Shown here one piece after another: positions 52,852-61,354 of a stretch of 64,000 bases of DNA (its first letter is position 1; each line of letters starts with the position of its first letter). Below the pieces are notes generated by a model. It was not told the origin of the DNA. It saw only the letters and a list, made by a program, of their open reading frames with translations, and ran no database searches. This DNA comes from Faecalibacterium longum CLA-AA-H243 (GTDB lineage Bacteria > Bacillota > Clostridia > Oscillospirales > Ruminococcaceae). The stretch covers positions 62,001 through 126,000 of the forward strand of contig NZ_JAJEQG010000002.1 in assembly GCF_020687245.1 (NCBI RefSeq). The letters are read 5' to 3'. Both the position numbers and the translations under genes were made by a program.

Positions 52852-53325
52852 ATGCAATTTATCAAAGAATTGTTCTCGGTCAACGAGATATTGACTGTTT
52901 CCATCGTGGGCTGGTTCGTTGCACAGGTGCTCAAGACCATCATCAACTTTATCCTGCTGGGCAAGTTCCAGCTCGAGAGGATGTGGGGCGACGGCGGTAT
53001 GCCAAGTGCCCACAGCGCGACAGTCTGCGCGATGGTCATTGCCGCAGCCCGCAGCGAGGGAGTCAGCTCGGCTATTTTTGCTGTGGCCAGTGTGGTCGCC
53101 ATCATCACCATGCACGATGCAATGGGTGTGCGCCACGAGACGGGCGAGCAGGCCAAAGTGCTCAACCAGATGATCGAAGAGTGGATCGACATCAGCGAAA
53201 AGAACTCTCCGTTTTTGCAGAATATGCATCTGAAGGAGATGGTCGGCCATACGCCCCTGCAGGTCATGGCCGGCATGGTCGTCGGCATCGTGGTCGGCTG
53301 CCTGTATCCCATGCACCTTGTCTAA
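52852..53325 (+). CDS. Divergent PAP2 (DUF212) membrane protein
   Basis: A 157-residue protein of the DUF212/YuiD family, described as divergent PAP2-like. Hydrophobic segments near residues 10-38, 75-90 and 135-152. GGMPSAHSATVCAM is the PAP2-like active-site motif and RHETGEQAKVLNQM the family signature. Start ATG 52852 after AGAAGGTGA. It sits between ispA and dxs, so an undecaprenyl or isoprenyl phosphate substrate is an attractive inference but not proven. Confidence 0.9.
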   Translation: MQFIKELFSVNEILTVSIVGWFVAQVLKTIINFILLGKFQLERMWGDGGMPSAHSATVCAMVIAAARSEGVSSAIFAVASVVAIITMHDAMGVRHETGEQAKVLNQMIEEWIDISEKNSPFLQNMHLKEMVGHTPLQVMAGMVVGIVVGCLYPMHLV

Positions 53326-53372
53326 GAAAAAAAAACATCAGGAATTTGAAATGTGAGGAGGACGGTCATTTT

Positions 53373-55256
53373 ATGCATCCTTCATTGCTTCAGAATATTT
53401 CACAGCCTCGTGACCTGAAGCGCTTGAACAGCGCACAGATCCAGCAGCTCTGCGGCGAGATCCGTCAGTTTCTGCTGGACAGCGTATCCAAAACAGGCGG
53501 ACATCTTGCTTCCAATCTCGGCGCGGTCGAGTTGACGGTAGCACTTCATCGTGTCTTTGAGACCCCTCAGGACGCTTTCGTGTTTGACGTAGGACATCAG
53601 TGCTACACCCATAAGCTCCTGACCGGGAGGTATAAGCGCTTTGGCACCTTGCGGCAGCTGGACGGACTTTCGGGCTTTCCGAATCCCAATGAGAGCGCCC
53701 ATGACGCTTTTATCGCCGGACATGGCAATACGGCTCTTTCTGTTGCCATCGGCATCGCATGGGCCAAAAAACTGAAAGGGGAGCCGGGCCATGTGGTGGC
53801 CATCATCGGCGACGGTGCGTTCACCGGCGGCATGGTCTACGAGGGGATGAACAATATCGGAAAGCTGGACAATCTCCTGGTCATCCTTAACGATAATAAA
53901 ATGTCCATTTCCCATAATGTCGGTGCGTTGGCAAGCTATCTGGGCCATCTGCGCACCACAAACGGCTATTTTACGGCCAAGGAAAATATCAACAGTTTCC
54001 TGAACGGTGTGCCTGTCATCGGAGCGCCCATCAAAAGCGCTCTTCAGAACAGCAAAAAAGCAATTCGCCGGGCCATGTACCATTCCACGATGTTCGAGGA
54101 TATGGGGTTTCACTATTTTGGACTCATCGACGGCCACGACGAGCCGGAATTGGAACGCATTTTCCAGACTGTTTGTGCTCAGCCCGGGCCGACATTGCTC
54201 CATGTCGTGACGAAAAAGGGCAAGGGCTATGCGCCCGCTGAGTCGAACCCCGGCAATTACCATGGCGTTTCCAAGTTCGACCTGACCGGCATCCCTGACC
54301 CCGAGGTCGCTCCGGCCGAGTCGTTCTCGAATGCCTTTGGCCGGACGCTCAGCGCTGCCGGAGACACCGATAAGACCCTCTGTGCCATTACTGCCGCCAT
54401 GAAATATGGCACAGGTCTGCAGTTTTTCAGTCATGCCCATCCGGAGCGCTTCTTCGATGTCGGCATGGCCGAACAGCATGCCGTGACCTTTGCAGCTGGT
54501 CTGGCCAGCAAGGGGATGCTTCCGGTGGTCTGCATTTATTCGACCTTCCTGCAGCGCAGCTACGACCAGATCATCCATGACGTCAACCTTCTGCGTGAAA
54601 ATGTCGTCTTCGCGGTGGACCGTGCAGGTTTCGTCCCCGGAGACGGTGAGACACACCAGGGCATCTACGACCCGGCTTTTCTCAGCCAGACCGGAATGCC
54701 CATCTATTCGCCTTCAAACTACGAAGAACTGCGGCATTGGCTTCCCATCCTGCTGAGCCATGAGATGCAGGGTCCCCGGGCCATCCGTTACCCCCGCGGC
54801 GGAGAGAGCAAAGCTCTGGCAAAATACGGCTGCTCGGGCAAGGAATACGATAAACTCATTTTCACACCGGGTGCAAAGGCCGCACTGGTGAGCTACGCCG
54901 ATGAGGTAGAAGATGTTCTCACTGCCGCAGAGCTGCTGGCCAGAGAGGGCATCTCCTGCGATGTTTATAAGCTGGTGCGCATCTTCCCGTTTGAGGAAGA
55001 ATTAATTCGTGACCTTTCAGCCTATCCCGTCGTTCTGATGGCCGAAGAGTGCGTGGCCTGCGGCGGCATCGGCGAACACCTTGCCCGCGCCCTGCAGGAT
55101 GCTGGCTGGCAGGGCCGGTACATCCACCGTGCTGTGAAGAAGCTGTGCCTGCCTCACGCGACGGTGCCTCAAATCAAACAGGCGACCGGGCTGGATGCCG
55201 CACATCTGGCCGAGGCTGTGCGGGAAGCGGACCCGAAAGGAGAGAAAACACTTTGA
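53373..55256 (+). CDS. dxs: 1-deoxy-D-xylulose-5-phosphate synthase
   Basis: TPP enzyme making DXP from pyruvate and glyceraldehyde 3-phosphate, the first step of the MEP isoprenoid pathway. The 627 residues show HTGGHLASNLGAVELTVAL-type opening (KTGGHLASNLG), GHQCYTHKLLTGR, the TPP motif GDGAFTGGMVYEG ... NDNKMSIS, and DVGMAEQHAVTFAAGLA with the catalytic Glu. AGGAGG (53356-53361) is 11 nt from ATG 53373. The TTG of tlyA overlaps its stop. Confidence 0.97.
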   Translation: MHPSLLQNISQPRDLKRLNSAQIQQLCGEIRQFLLDSVSKTGGHLASNLGAVELTVALHRVFETPQDAFVFDVGHQCYTHKLLTGRYKRFGTLRQLDGLSGFPNPNESAHDAFIAGHGNTALSVAIGIAWAKKLKGEPGHVVAIIGDGAFTGGMVYEGMNNIGKLDNLLVILNDNKMSISHNVGALASYLGHLRTTNGYFTAKENINSFLNGVPVIGAPIKSALQNSKKAIRRAMYHSTMFEDMGFHYFGLIDGHDEPELERIFQTVCAQPGPTLLHVVTKKGKGYAPAESNPGNYHGVSKFDLTGIPDPEVAPAESFSNAFGRTLSAAGDTDKTLCAITAAMKYGTGLQFFSHAHPERFFDVGMAEQHAVTFAAGLASKGMLPVVCIYSTFLQRSYDQIIHDVNLLRENVVFAVDRAGFVPGDGETHQGIYDPAFLSQTGMPIYSPSNYEELRHWLPILLSHEMQGPRAIRYPRGGESKALAKYGCSGKEYDKLIFTPGAKAALVSYADEVEDVLTAAELLAREGISCDVYKLVRIFPFEEELIRDLSAYPVVLMAEECVACGGIGEHLARALQDAGWQGRYIHRAVKKLCLPHATVPQIKQATGLDAAHLAEAVREADPKGEKTL

Positions 55257-56056
55257 AAATTCGTTTGGACCAATATCTGGTGCAGCACGGCATGATCCAG
55301 AGCCGTGAGCGCGCCAAAGCCCTCATCATGGCCGGTGTCGTTTTTGTCAACGAGCAGAAGGTGGACAAGGCCGGCGAGATGATAAAGGAAGACGCCAAGG
55401 TCGAGGTGCGCGGCCATGACATCGGCTATGTCAGCCGCGGCGGCCTCAAACTGGAAAAGGCAATGCAGTGCTTTCCTCTGACGCCGAACGGCAAGGTCTG
55501 TATGGACATTGGTGCGTCCACCGGCGGCTTTACCGATTGTATGCTGCAGAACGGTGCAGTCAAGGTCTATGCCGTGGACGTCGGCTACGGTCAGCTGGCA
55601 TGGAGCCTGCGCACTGACGAGCGCGTCGTCAACATGGAGCGCACCAACATCCGCAATGTCACGCTGGACATGCTGGCAGAGCCTGTTGAGTTTTTCAGCG
55701 TGGACGTATCGTTTATCTCGCTGCATCATATCTTCCCGGTGGCGCAGGCTATCACGACGCCCGACGCAATGGGTGTCTGCCTCGTCAAGCCTCAGTTCGA
55801 GGCTGGCCGCGAGAAGGTGGGTAAAAACGGTGTCGTCCGCGACCCTGCCACCCACCGCGAAGTGCTCCACAATGCGATGGGATATGCCGCTGCAAACGGT
55901 TTCGTCGTGCGCGGACTGGATTTCAGTCCCGTCAAAGGCCCTGAGGGCAACATTGAGTACCTGATGTTCGTCCAGAAGAGCGAACAGCCCGGTGTGCTGG
56001 ATGATTCTGTTGCCGAGCAGGTCGTAGCGGCAAGCCACAGCTCTCTGGACAAGTAA
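55253..56056 (+). CDS. tlyA: TlyA-family rRNA 2'-O-methyltransferase
   Basis: A 267-residue protein with an N-terminal S4 domain (RLDQYLVQHGMIQSRERAKA) and a C-terminal FtsJ/RrmJ-like methyltransferase (CMDIGASTGGFTDCML as the SAM loop; DVSFISLHHI). Once annotated as haemolysin; TlyA methylates 16S and 23S rRNA in mycobacteria. The start is TTG 55253, overlapping the dxs stop, with AAAGGAG 7-8 nt before. The order dxs-tlyA-nadK-argR-recN is conserved across Firmicutes. Confidence 0.95.
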   Translation: MKIRLDQYLVQHGMIQSRERAKALIMAGVVFVNEQKVDKAGEMIKEDAKVEVRGHDIGYVSRGGLKLEKAMQCFPLTPNGKVCMDIGASTGGFTDCMLQNGAVKVYAVDVGYGQLAWSLRTDERVVNMERTNIRNVTLDMLAEPVEFFSVDVSFISLHHIFPVAQAITTPDAMGVCLVKPQFEAGREKVGKNGVVRDPATHREVLHNAMGYAAANGFVVRGLDFSPVKGPEGNIEYLMFVQKSEQPGVLDDSVAEQVVAASHSSLDK

Positions 56057-56088
56057 ATCTGCTGGGAGACGGAGGAATAAACCGCCCT

Positions 56089-56940
56089 ATGACTGTTTAC
56101 ATTTCGCCAAACCCCGGAAAGGAACAGGCTGCCGATACTGCCCGCCGGGCAGCGCAGCTCCTGCTGATGCAGGGGGCTGTCGTCCTGATGCGGGATGACC
56201 TGAAAGAGTCCCGCTACGTGGAAGGTGTACAGTACCTTCCTTTGGAAGAATGCCTTCCGCGCACCGATGTCATCCTGACCATCGGTGGTGATGGAACCAT
56301 CCTGCACGAGGCAAATTTTACGCTGCAATATCAAAAACCCATCCTCGGCATTAACATCGGACGCTGCGGCTTCCTCGCTACCTGTGAGGTGGATGAAATG
56401 GAAGAAAAACTCGCCGCTCTGGTGCGGGGAGAATATATGCTGGACAGCCGGATGCTGCTCTATGTGCGGGTGCTGGGCGAGGATGGCTGGGAAGGCCATG
56501 CCCTCAACGATGTGGTCGTGACGAAAGGCCGCCTGCAGCAGGCCATCGACTTCAGCATCTACTGCGACGACATCCTCGTAGAGCATTACCGTGGTGACGG
56601 CGTCATCGTGGCGACCCCTACAGGCTCCACAGCCTATTCTCTGGCAGCCGGCGGGCCGATCTTGGACTCGCAGACCAAGGGCATCGTCGTCACTCCCATC
56701 TGTCCCCACAGTCTGACCAGCCCTGCGATGGTCTTTGCTCAGGAGCGCAAAATAAACATCTGTGTGGGGCAGGTCATCGACAACGAAGTGTTCCTGAGCT
56801 GCGACGGCGCAGCGGAATATCCGCTCAGCGCCGGCTCAACGGCGGAGATACGCCTCTCCGACCAGATCGTACAGCTCGTCACCTTCAGCAGGGCGGACCA
56901 GTTTCAGGCCATCGACCAGAAGCTGCGCAGCCGGAGATAA
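56089..56940 (+). CDS. nadK: NAD kinase
   Basis: Phosphorylates NAD to NADP. The 283 residues contain GGDGTILHEA (about residues 64-73, with the catalytic Asp), GINIGRCGFLA, and ATPTGSTAYSLAAGGP near 180, all NadK hallmarks. GGAGG lies about 15 nt before ATG 56089, slightly far, so the initiation site is less certain. Within the conserved tlyA-nadK-argR-recN run. Confidence 0.95.
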   Translation: MTVYISPNPGKEQAADTARRAAQLLLMQGAVVLMRDDLKESRYVEGVQYLPLEECLPRTDVILTIGGDGTILHEANFTLQYQKPILGINIGRCGFLATCEVDEMEEKLAALVRGEYMLDSRMLLYVRVLGEDGWEGHALNDVVVTKGRLQQAIDFSIYCDDILVEHYRGDGVIVATPTGSTAYSLAAGGPILDSQTKGIVVTPICPHSLTSPAMVFAQERKINICVGQVIDNEVFLSCDGAAEYPLSAGSTAEIRLSDQIVQLVTFSRADQFQAIDQKLRSRR

Positions 56941-56961
56941 TAACAAGAGGAGGCAAGGAAT

Positions 56962-57450
56962 ATGGGCCGAAACAATCCAGCTGAGGCAAAAGGCAAGACG
57001 GAACGTCAGCAGACGATCCTCCGCCTCATTCAGGAACATCCCATCAGCCGACAGGAGGTACTTCTCGAGCATCTGCGCCAGGAGGGCTTCGAGGTGACAC
57101 AGGCTACCATTTCCAGGGACATCCGGGAGCTGTGCCTCGTCAAAGCTGCCACCGCCGACGGCTACCGCTATGTTTCCAGCCACAACGAAAGCCTCAACCC
57201 CAAGATGCAGGGCCGATTTGAGACGATATTCCACGAGTCTGTGCTGGGGGTGGATTTTGCCGGACATGTCGTGCTGGTGAAGTGCTACTCCGGCATGGCG
57301 AACGCTGCCTGTGAGGTATTCGACGCCTTGAAATGGAAGAATGTCGTCGGTACGCTTTCCGGCGACGATACATTCCTTATCGTAGCCCGTTCGGAGCGGG
57401 ACGCAAAGACCATCTGTTCGGAACTGACCCGTCATATCGGGCAGAAATAA
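56962..57450 (+). CDS. argR: Arginine repressor ArgR
   Basis: A 162-residue hexameric regulator. The N-terminal winged helix (RQQTILRLIQEHPISRQEVL ... VTQATISRDIRELCLVK, about residues 14-60) is typical; the C-terminal arginine-sensing domain has VLVKCYSGMANAACEVFD and GTLSGDDTFLIVAR with the GDD motif. AGGAGG precedes the ATG. No arg genes are in this window. recN starts 16 nt downstream. Confidence 0.95.
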   Translation: MGRNNPAEAKGKTERQQTILRLIQEHPISRQEVLLEHLRQEGFEVTQATISRDIRELCLVKAATADGYRYVSSHNESLNPKMQGRFETIFHESVLGVDFAGHVVLVKCYSGMANAACEVFDALKWKNVVGTLSGDDTFLIVARSERDAKTICSELTRHIGQK

Positions 57451-57466
57451 ACGCGGGAGTGAAACT

Positions 57467-59134
57467 ATGCTGAGCAGCCTGCAAATCGAAAATGTTGCAG
57501 TTATCCAGAAAGCAAACGTCCATTTCGAAAAGGGCCTCAACGTCCTGACCGGTGAGACGGGCGCAGGTAAATCCATCCTCATCGACTCCATCAACGCCAT
57601 TCTGGGCAACCGCACTTCCAAGGATCTTGTGCGCACCGGTGCGGCCAAGGCCGTCATTCGGGCCGCGTTCGAGGACGTGCCGCCTGCTGTTCTCGACAGT
57701 CTCGAAAAGGCAGGCTATGAGCGCTCGGAGGCCCTGCTGCTCAGCCGTGAGATCACCGCCGAGGGTAAGAGCACCTGCCGCATCAACGGGATGCCGGCCA
57801 CTGCCGCCGTCCTGCGGGAGCTGTGCGGCGGGCTTATCAACATCAACGGTCAGCACGACTCCGTGGGTCTGCTGAACCCGGCCCGTCATGAGGGCATTCT
57901 GGATGCTTACGCCCAGAACAGTGCTGAGTATCAGGCGTATTATGCTATCTACCGGGAACTGGTCAGCGTCAAAAAGGCGCTGGACGCCATGATAACCGAC
58001 GAGAGCGAAAAGCAGCGCCGTATCGACCTGCTGAGCTATCAGGTGCAGGAGATCGACGATGCCGGCCTGACGGCAGGGGAGGAGCAGACGCTGGAAAGCC
58101 GCCGCAAAGTGCTGGCAAATGCTTCCACCATCCGAGACCGTATCGCACAGTGTTATGCGTTGCTCTCCGGCGGCGACGAGGCCCCGGGAGCTGTTGACCT
58201 TCTGGGCGAAGCCTCCAACGCTGTGGACGCAGCGGCACAGCTCGACGGAGAGCTGTCTGCCGGTGCGGGCCAGCTGCTCGACCTTTATTACACCGCGAAG
58301 GATGTCGCCGCAGACCTCATTGGCCGTCTGGATGCCTACGACACCAACGACGCAGAGCTGGACGAGATCGAGCAGCGCATCGACCTTATCTATAAGCTCC
58401 GGCGGAAGTACGGAGACACCGTAGAGGACATCCTCGCTTTCGGGGAGAGGGCGCGGAAAGAACTTGAGATGATACAGTCCTCTCAGGAGAGGGTAGAGCA
58501 TTTGCAGAAAGAGCAGCGCCGCCTTTACACCCTCGCGCGGGAAAAGGCCGAAGCTCTGACCCAGACCCGTCTGAAAGCTTTTGATGAGCTGAACAAGCGT
58601 ATCTCTGGCACGCTGGACTTCTTGAATATGCCGGGTGTGCGGATGACGCTTCGCCATTCGCGCGGCCCGCTGGCCAGCCATGGGCAGGATAGCGTCGAGT
58701 TCTATATCTCCACAAACCCCGGCGAAGCTCCGAAGCCTCTGGCAAAGATCGCCTCGGGCGGTGAGTTGAGCCGTATTACCCTTGCAATTAAAAACGCAAT
58801 GGCTGATAAGGACGCCGTGCCGACCGTTATTTACGACGAGATCGACAGCGGCGTATCGGGCAAAGCAGCCAGCCGTATCGGCGAGGTACTGCGTCAGAGC
58901 GCCGAGGGCCATCAGATTCTCTGCATCACTCATACGGCGCAGATCGCTGCACTGGCCGACTGCCATCTGCTTATCCAGAAAAATATCACGAACGAGCGTA
59001 CCTATACTGAGATACACCCGCTGGACGAAAATGGCCGTGTAGAGGCGCTGGCCCGCCTCATCTCCGGCGACCATGTCACAGAGCTTTCGCTGGCCAATGC
59101 CCGAGAAATGCTAGGCCGGAACGCAGAAAAATAA
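57467..59134 (+). CDS. recN: DNA repair protein RecN
   Basis: SMC-like ATPase in double-strand break repair, 555 residues. Walker A GETGAGKSILIDS (residues 29-41), a coiled-coil centre, ABC signature LAKIASGGELSRITLAIKN, Walker B PTVIYDEIDSGVSG, and a final ITHTAQIAALAD His switch. AGCAGCCTGCAAAT-type opening (MLSSLQIENV) is standard. GCGGGAG precedes the ATG. No LexA-type operator was recognised upstream; it appears to be expressed from the tlyA-nadK-argR run. Confidence 0.97.
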   Translation: MLSSLQIENVAVIQKANVHFEKGLNVLTGETGAGKSILIDSINAILGNRTSKDLVRTGAAKAVIRAAFEDVPPAVLDSLEKAGYERSEALLLSREITAEGKSTCRINGMPATAAVLRELCGGLININGQHDSVGLLNPARHEGILDAYAQNSAEYQAYYAIYRELVSVKKALDAMITDESEKQRRIDLLSYQVQEIDDAGLTAGEEQTLESRRKVLANASTIRDRIAQCYALLSGGDEAPGAVDLLGEASNAVDAAAQLDGELSAGAGQLLDLYYTAKDVAADLIGRLDAYDTNDAELDEIEQRIDLIYKLRRKYGDTVEDILAFGERARKELEMIQSSQERVEHLQKEQRRLYTLAREKAEALTQTRLKAFDELNKRISGTLDFLNMPGVRMTLRHSRGPLASHGQDSVEFYISTNPGEAPKPLAKIASGGELSRITLAIKNAMADKDAVPTVIYDEIDSGVSGKAASRIGEVLRQSAEGHQILCITHTAQIAALADCHLLIQKNITNERTYTEIHPLDENGRVEALARLISGDHVTELSLANAREMLGRNAEK

Positions 59135-59149
59135 GAAAAAAGCCAGCGC

Positions 59150-59178
59150 TTGACATTCCGGCAGGGATGTGCTAAACT
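59150..59178 (+). promoter_or_regulatory. Strong promoter of the tyrS T-box transcript
   Basis: Perfect TTGACA (59150-59155), 17-nt spacer, TAAACT (59173-59178) with an extended TGC. The best sigma-A promoter in the window. Confidence 0.9.
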
Positions 59179-59184
59179 GAATCT

Positions 59185-59466
59185 CGTTGAAAGGCGAAGA
59201 TGGGAACCGAGTACCCTGATGCGCTCTGCCCAGAGAGGCCCCGGCTGGTGAAAGGGGCTGCGGAGACGCAGGTGAAATACGTCCCTGAGCTGCAGGCTGA
59301 ACGAATAGTAGGCTGTGCCGCGTGCGAGCGTTACAAACGCAGGAGTGTCACTCTACTCTGGGGTGCGCACTCGTGAGGCCGTTTCTGTGAAGAGGCGGCA
59401 AACAGAGGTGGTACCGCGAATTTTATCGCCCTCTGCCAAATTTATTTTGGCAGGGGGTGTTTTATT
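59185..59466 (+). ncRNA. Tyrosine T-box riboswitch upstream of tyrS
   Basis: A leader of about 280 nt that binds uncharged tRNA-Tyr. The conserved antiterminator bulge sequence reads GAGGTGGTACCGCG (59405-59418). The terminator stem (59429-59440 with 59446-59457) is followed by a T-rich run. Stem I begins near 59190; the likely specifier codon on its 3' side is TAC (59278-59280) in GAAATACG, which codes Tyr and matches the downstream gene. Confidence 0.93.
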
Positions 59467-59499
59467 TTCCCTCTGCCCGACAAACAGGAGGAAATTTTT

Positions 59500-60720
59500 A
59501 TGACTCTGTACGAAGAACTCAAGGCCCGCGGCCTCGTGGCTCAAATCACCGATGACGAGATCATCGACCTCATCAACAACGGCAAGGCCACCTTCTACAT
59601 CGGCTTCGACTGCACCGCCGACAGCCTGACTGCCGGCCACTTCATGGCCCTGACCCTGATGAAGCGTCTGCAGATGGCAGGCAACAAGCCCATTGCCCTC
59701 ATCGGCGGCGGCACCACCATGATCGGCGACCCCTCCGGCCGCACCGATATGCGCAAGATGCTGACCAAGGAGGACATCGCCCACAACGCCGCCTGCTTCA
59801 AGAAGCAGATGGAGAAGTTCATCGACTTCTCCGACGGCAAGGCTTTGATGCTGAATAACGCCGACTGGCTGCTGAACCTGAACTACGTCGAGCTGCTGCG
59901 CGATGTGGGCGCCTGCTTCTCCGTCAACAACATGCTGCGCGCCAAGTGCTATGAGCAGCGCATGGAGAAGGGCCTGTCCTTTCTCGAGTTCAACTACATG
60001 ATCATGCAGAGCTACGACTTCTACTACATGTTCCAGCATTACGGCTGCAACATGCAGTTCGGCGGCGATGACCAGTGGAGCAATATGCTGGGCGGCACCG
60101 AGCTTATCCGCCGCAAGCTGGGCAAGGATGCTTATGCTATGACCATCACCCTGCTGACCGACTCTCAGGGCAAGAAGATGGGCAAGACCGCCGGCAACGC
60201 CGTCTGGCTCGACCCCAACAAGACCAGCCCCTTCGAGTTCTACCAGTACTGGCGCAACGTCGGCGATTCGGATGTCATGAAGTGCATCCGTATGCTGACC
60301 TTCCTGCCGCTGGAGCAGATCGACGAGATGAGCACCTGGAAGGACCAGCGCCTCAACGAGGCCAAGGAGATCCTCGCCTTCGAGCTGACCAAGATGGTCC
60401 ACGGCGAAGAAGAGGCCGCCAAGGCCCAGAATGCAGCCCGCGCCCTGTTCAGCGGTGCTGCCGGTGATGCTGAGCATATGCCCAACACTCAGCTGACCGA
60501 GGCTGACCTGACCGACGGCTCCATCGGCATCCTGACCCTGATGGTCAAGGCTGGTCTGGCTGCTTCCAACGGTGAGGCCCGCCGTCTCGTCGTGCAGGGC
60601 GGTGTTCTGGTGGACGGCGAGAAGGTCGCTGCTCCCACGGTCAGCTTCACTGCTGAGCAGCTGTCCAAGGGCATTGTCATCAAGAAAGGCAAGAAGGTCT
60701 ACCACAAGGTGAGCCTGTAA
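59500..60720 (+). CDS. tyrS: Tyrosyl-tRNA synthetase with altered HIGH motif
   Basis: Class Ic synthetase, 406 residues. FDCTADSLTAGHFMAL aligns with FDPTADSLHIGH of other TyrRS, so the first His of HIGH is Thr44 here, while the second His (47) is kept; the KMSKS loop is KMGKT (226-230). GDPSGRTDMR, the Tyr-binding QSYDFYYMF region and a C-terminal S4 domain (ARRLVVQGGVLVDGEKV) are intact. AGGAGG precedes the ATG. T-box control and strong codon bias make it the main housekeeping enzyme, so the variant HIGH is presumably functional. Confidence 0.96.
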   Translation: MTLYEELKARGLVAQITDDEIIDLINNGKATFYIGFDCTADSLTAGHFMALTLMKRLQMAGNKPIALIGGGTTMIGDPSGRTDMRKMLTKEDIAHNAACFKKQMEKFIDFSDGKALMLNNADWLLNLNYVELLRDVGACFSVNNMLRAKCYEQRMEKGLSFLEFNYMIMQSYDFYYMFQHYGCNMQFGGDDQWSNMLGGTELIRRKLGKDAYAMTITLLTDSQGKKMGKTAGNAVWLDPNKTSPFEFYQYWRNVGDSDVMKCIRMLTFLPLEQIDEMSTWKDQRLNEAKEILAFELTKMVHGEEEAAKAQNAARALFSGAAGDAEHMPNTQLTEADLTDGSIGILTLMVKAGLAASNGEARRLVVQGGVLVDGEKVAAPTVSFTAEQLSKGIVIKKGKKVYHKVSL

Positions 60721-60736
60721 ATCTTCTGATAAAATA

Positions 60737-60787
60737 AAAAGACCCGGCTGGTTTCTCTCCGCAGAGGGGAGACCCGCCGGGTCTTTT
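60737..60787. terminator. Bidirectional terminator between tyrS and the ACT-domain gene
   Basis: AAAAGACCCGGC (60737-60748) pairs with GCCGGGTCTTTT (60776-60787), with an inner stem. T runs are present for both strands: TCTTTT on plus, and CTTTTTATTTTAT on minus. Confidence 0.9.
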
Positions 60788-60794
60788 GCTGCAA

Positions 60795-60830
60795 CAGCAC
60801 CCATGCCTGTTTTATCAGACACGGGTGCTG
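60795..60830 (-). repeat. Inverted repeat just beyond the ACT-domain gene
   Basis: CAGCACCC-type arms (60795-60809 and 60816-60830) with two mismatches. It follows the minus-strand stop by 14 nt and precedes the bidirectional terminator; perhaps an mRNA 3'-end stabiliser. Confidence 0.5.
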
Positions 60831-60843
60831 CTTAATATCGTTG

Positions 60844-61311
60844 TTACAGTTCGTAAGCCTTTTTCAGGGCCTCATAGGCTGCGTCCTCGTTCTCCGAACG
60901 GACCAGAAGGGAAATATCCAAATCGCTGGTGGTGATGAGCAGAACTTCGATGCCTGCCATCGCCAGAGCATTCAGGGCGCGGGCTGCGACGCCGCAGCTG
61001 GTGACCATCTCCTCACCGAAGAGATTCAGCTTGGAGTAGCCCACACTGATGAGGGGAGAAGCCTTGGCGTCCTTGTCCAGATTTGCCGCAGAGATGGCCT
61101 TCATGACCAGCGGCAGGTCGCTGTTGGAAGCCGTGAAGCTGAAGTCCATACTGGTGCCGTGGGGAGCGCTCTGGCTGATCATATCCACCACGACGCCAGT
61201 GTCGGCGAAGATCTGCAGATAACGTGCCATCGTGTTGCCCTTGAACTCGGCATCCTGCACACTGATCATCATCAGGCTCGGCTCAATATTGATTTTGGAT
61301 ACACCGTACAT
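60844..61311 (-). CDS. Stand-alone tandem ACT-domain protein, aspartokinase regulatory-like
   Basis: A 155-residue protein made of two ACT domains and no kinase. The end ITTSDLDISLLVRSENEDAAYEALKK strongly recalls the regulatory tail of aspartokinases (ISTSEIKISVLV ... AVRALHEAFEL). The start is ATG 61311 with GGAGTG (61318-61323, complement) as SD; longer upstream frames overlap capA. It is the last gene of a leftward dapA-dapB-capA-ACT cluster, so a role in sensing lysine or threonine, or in trans regulation of aspartokinase, is reasonable but inferred. Confidence 0.8.
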   Translation of the reverse strand: MYGVSKINIEPSLMMISVQDAEFKGNTMARYLQIFADTGVVVDMISQSAPHGTSMDFSFTASNSDLPLVMKAISAANLDKDAKASPLISVGYSKLNLFGEEMVTSCGVAARALNALAMAGIEVLLITTSDLDISLLVRSENEDAAYEALKKAYEL

Positions 61312-61354
61312 AGTAAACACTCCATTCTGCCCATCGGGCGTTCTGATACAAGCT

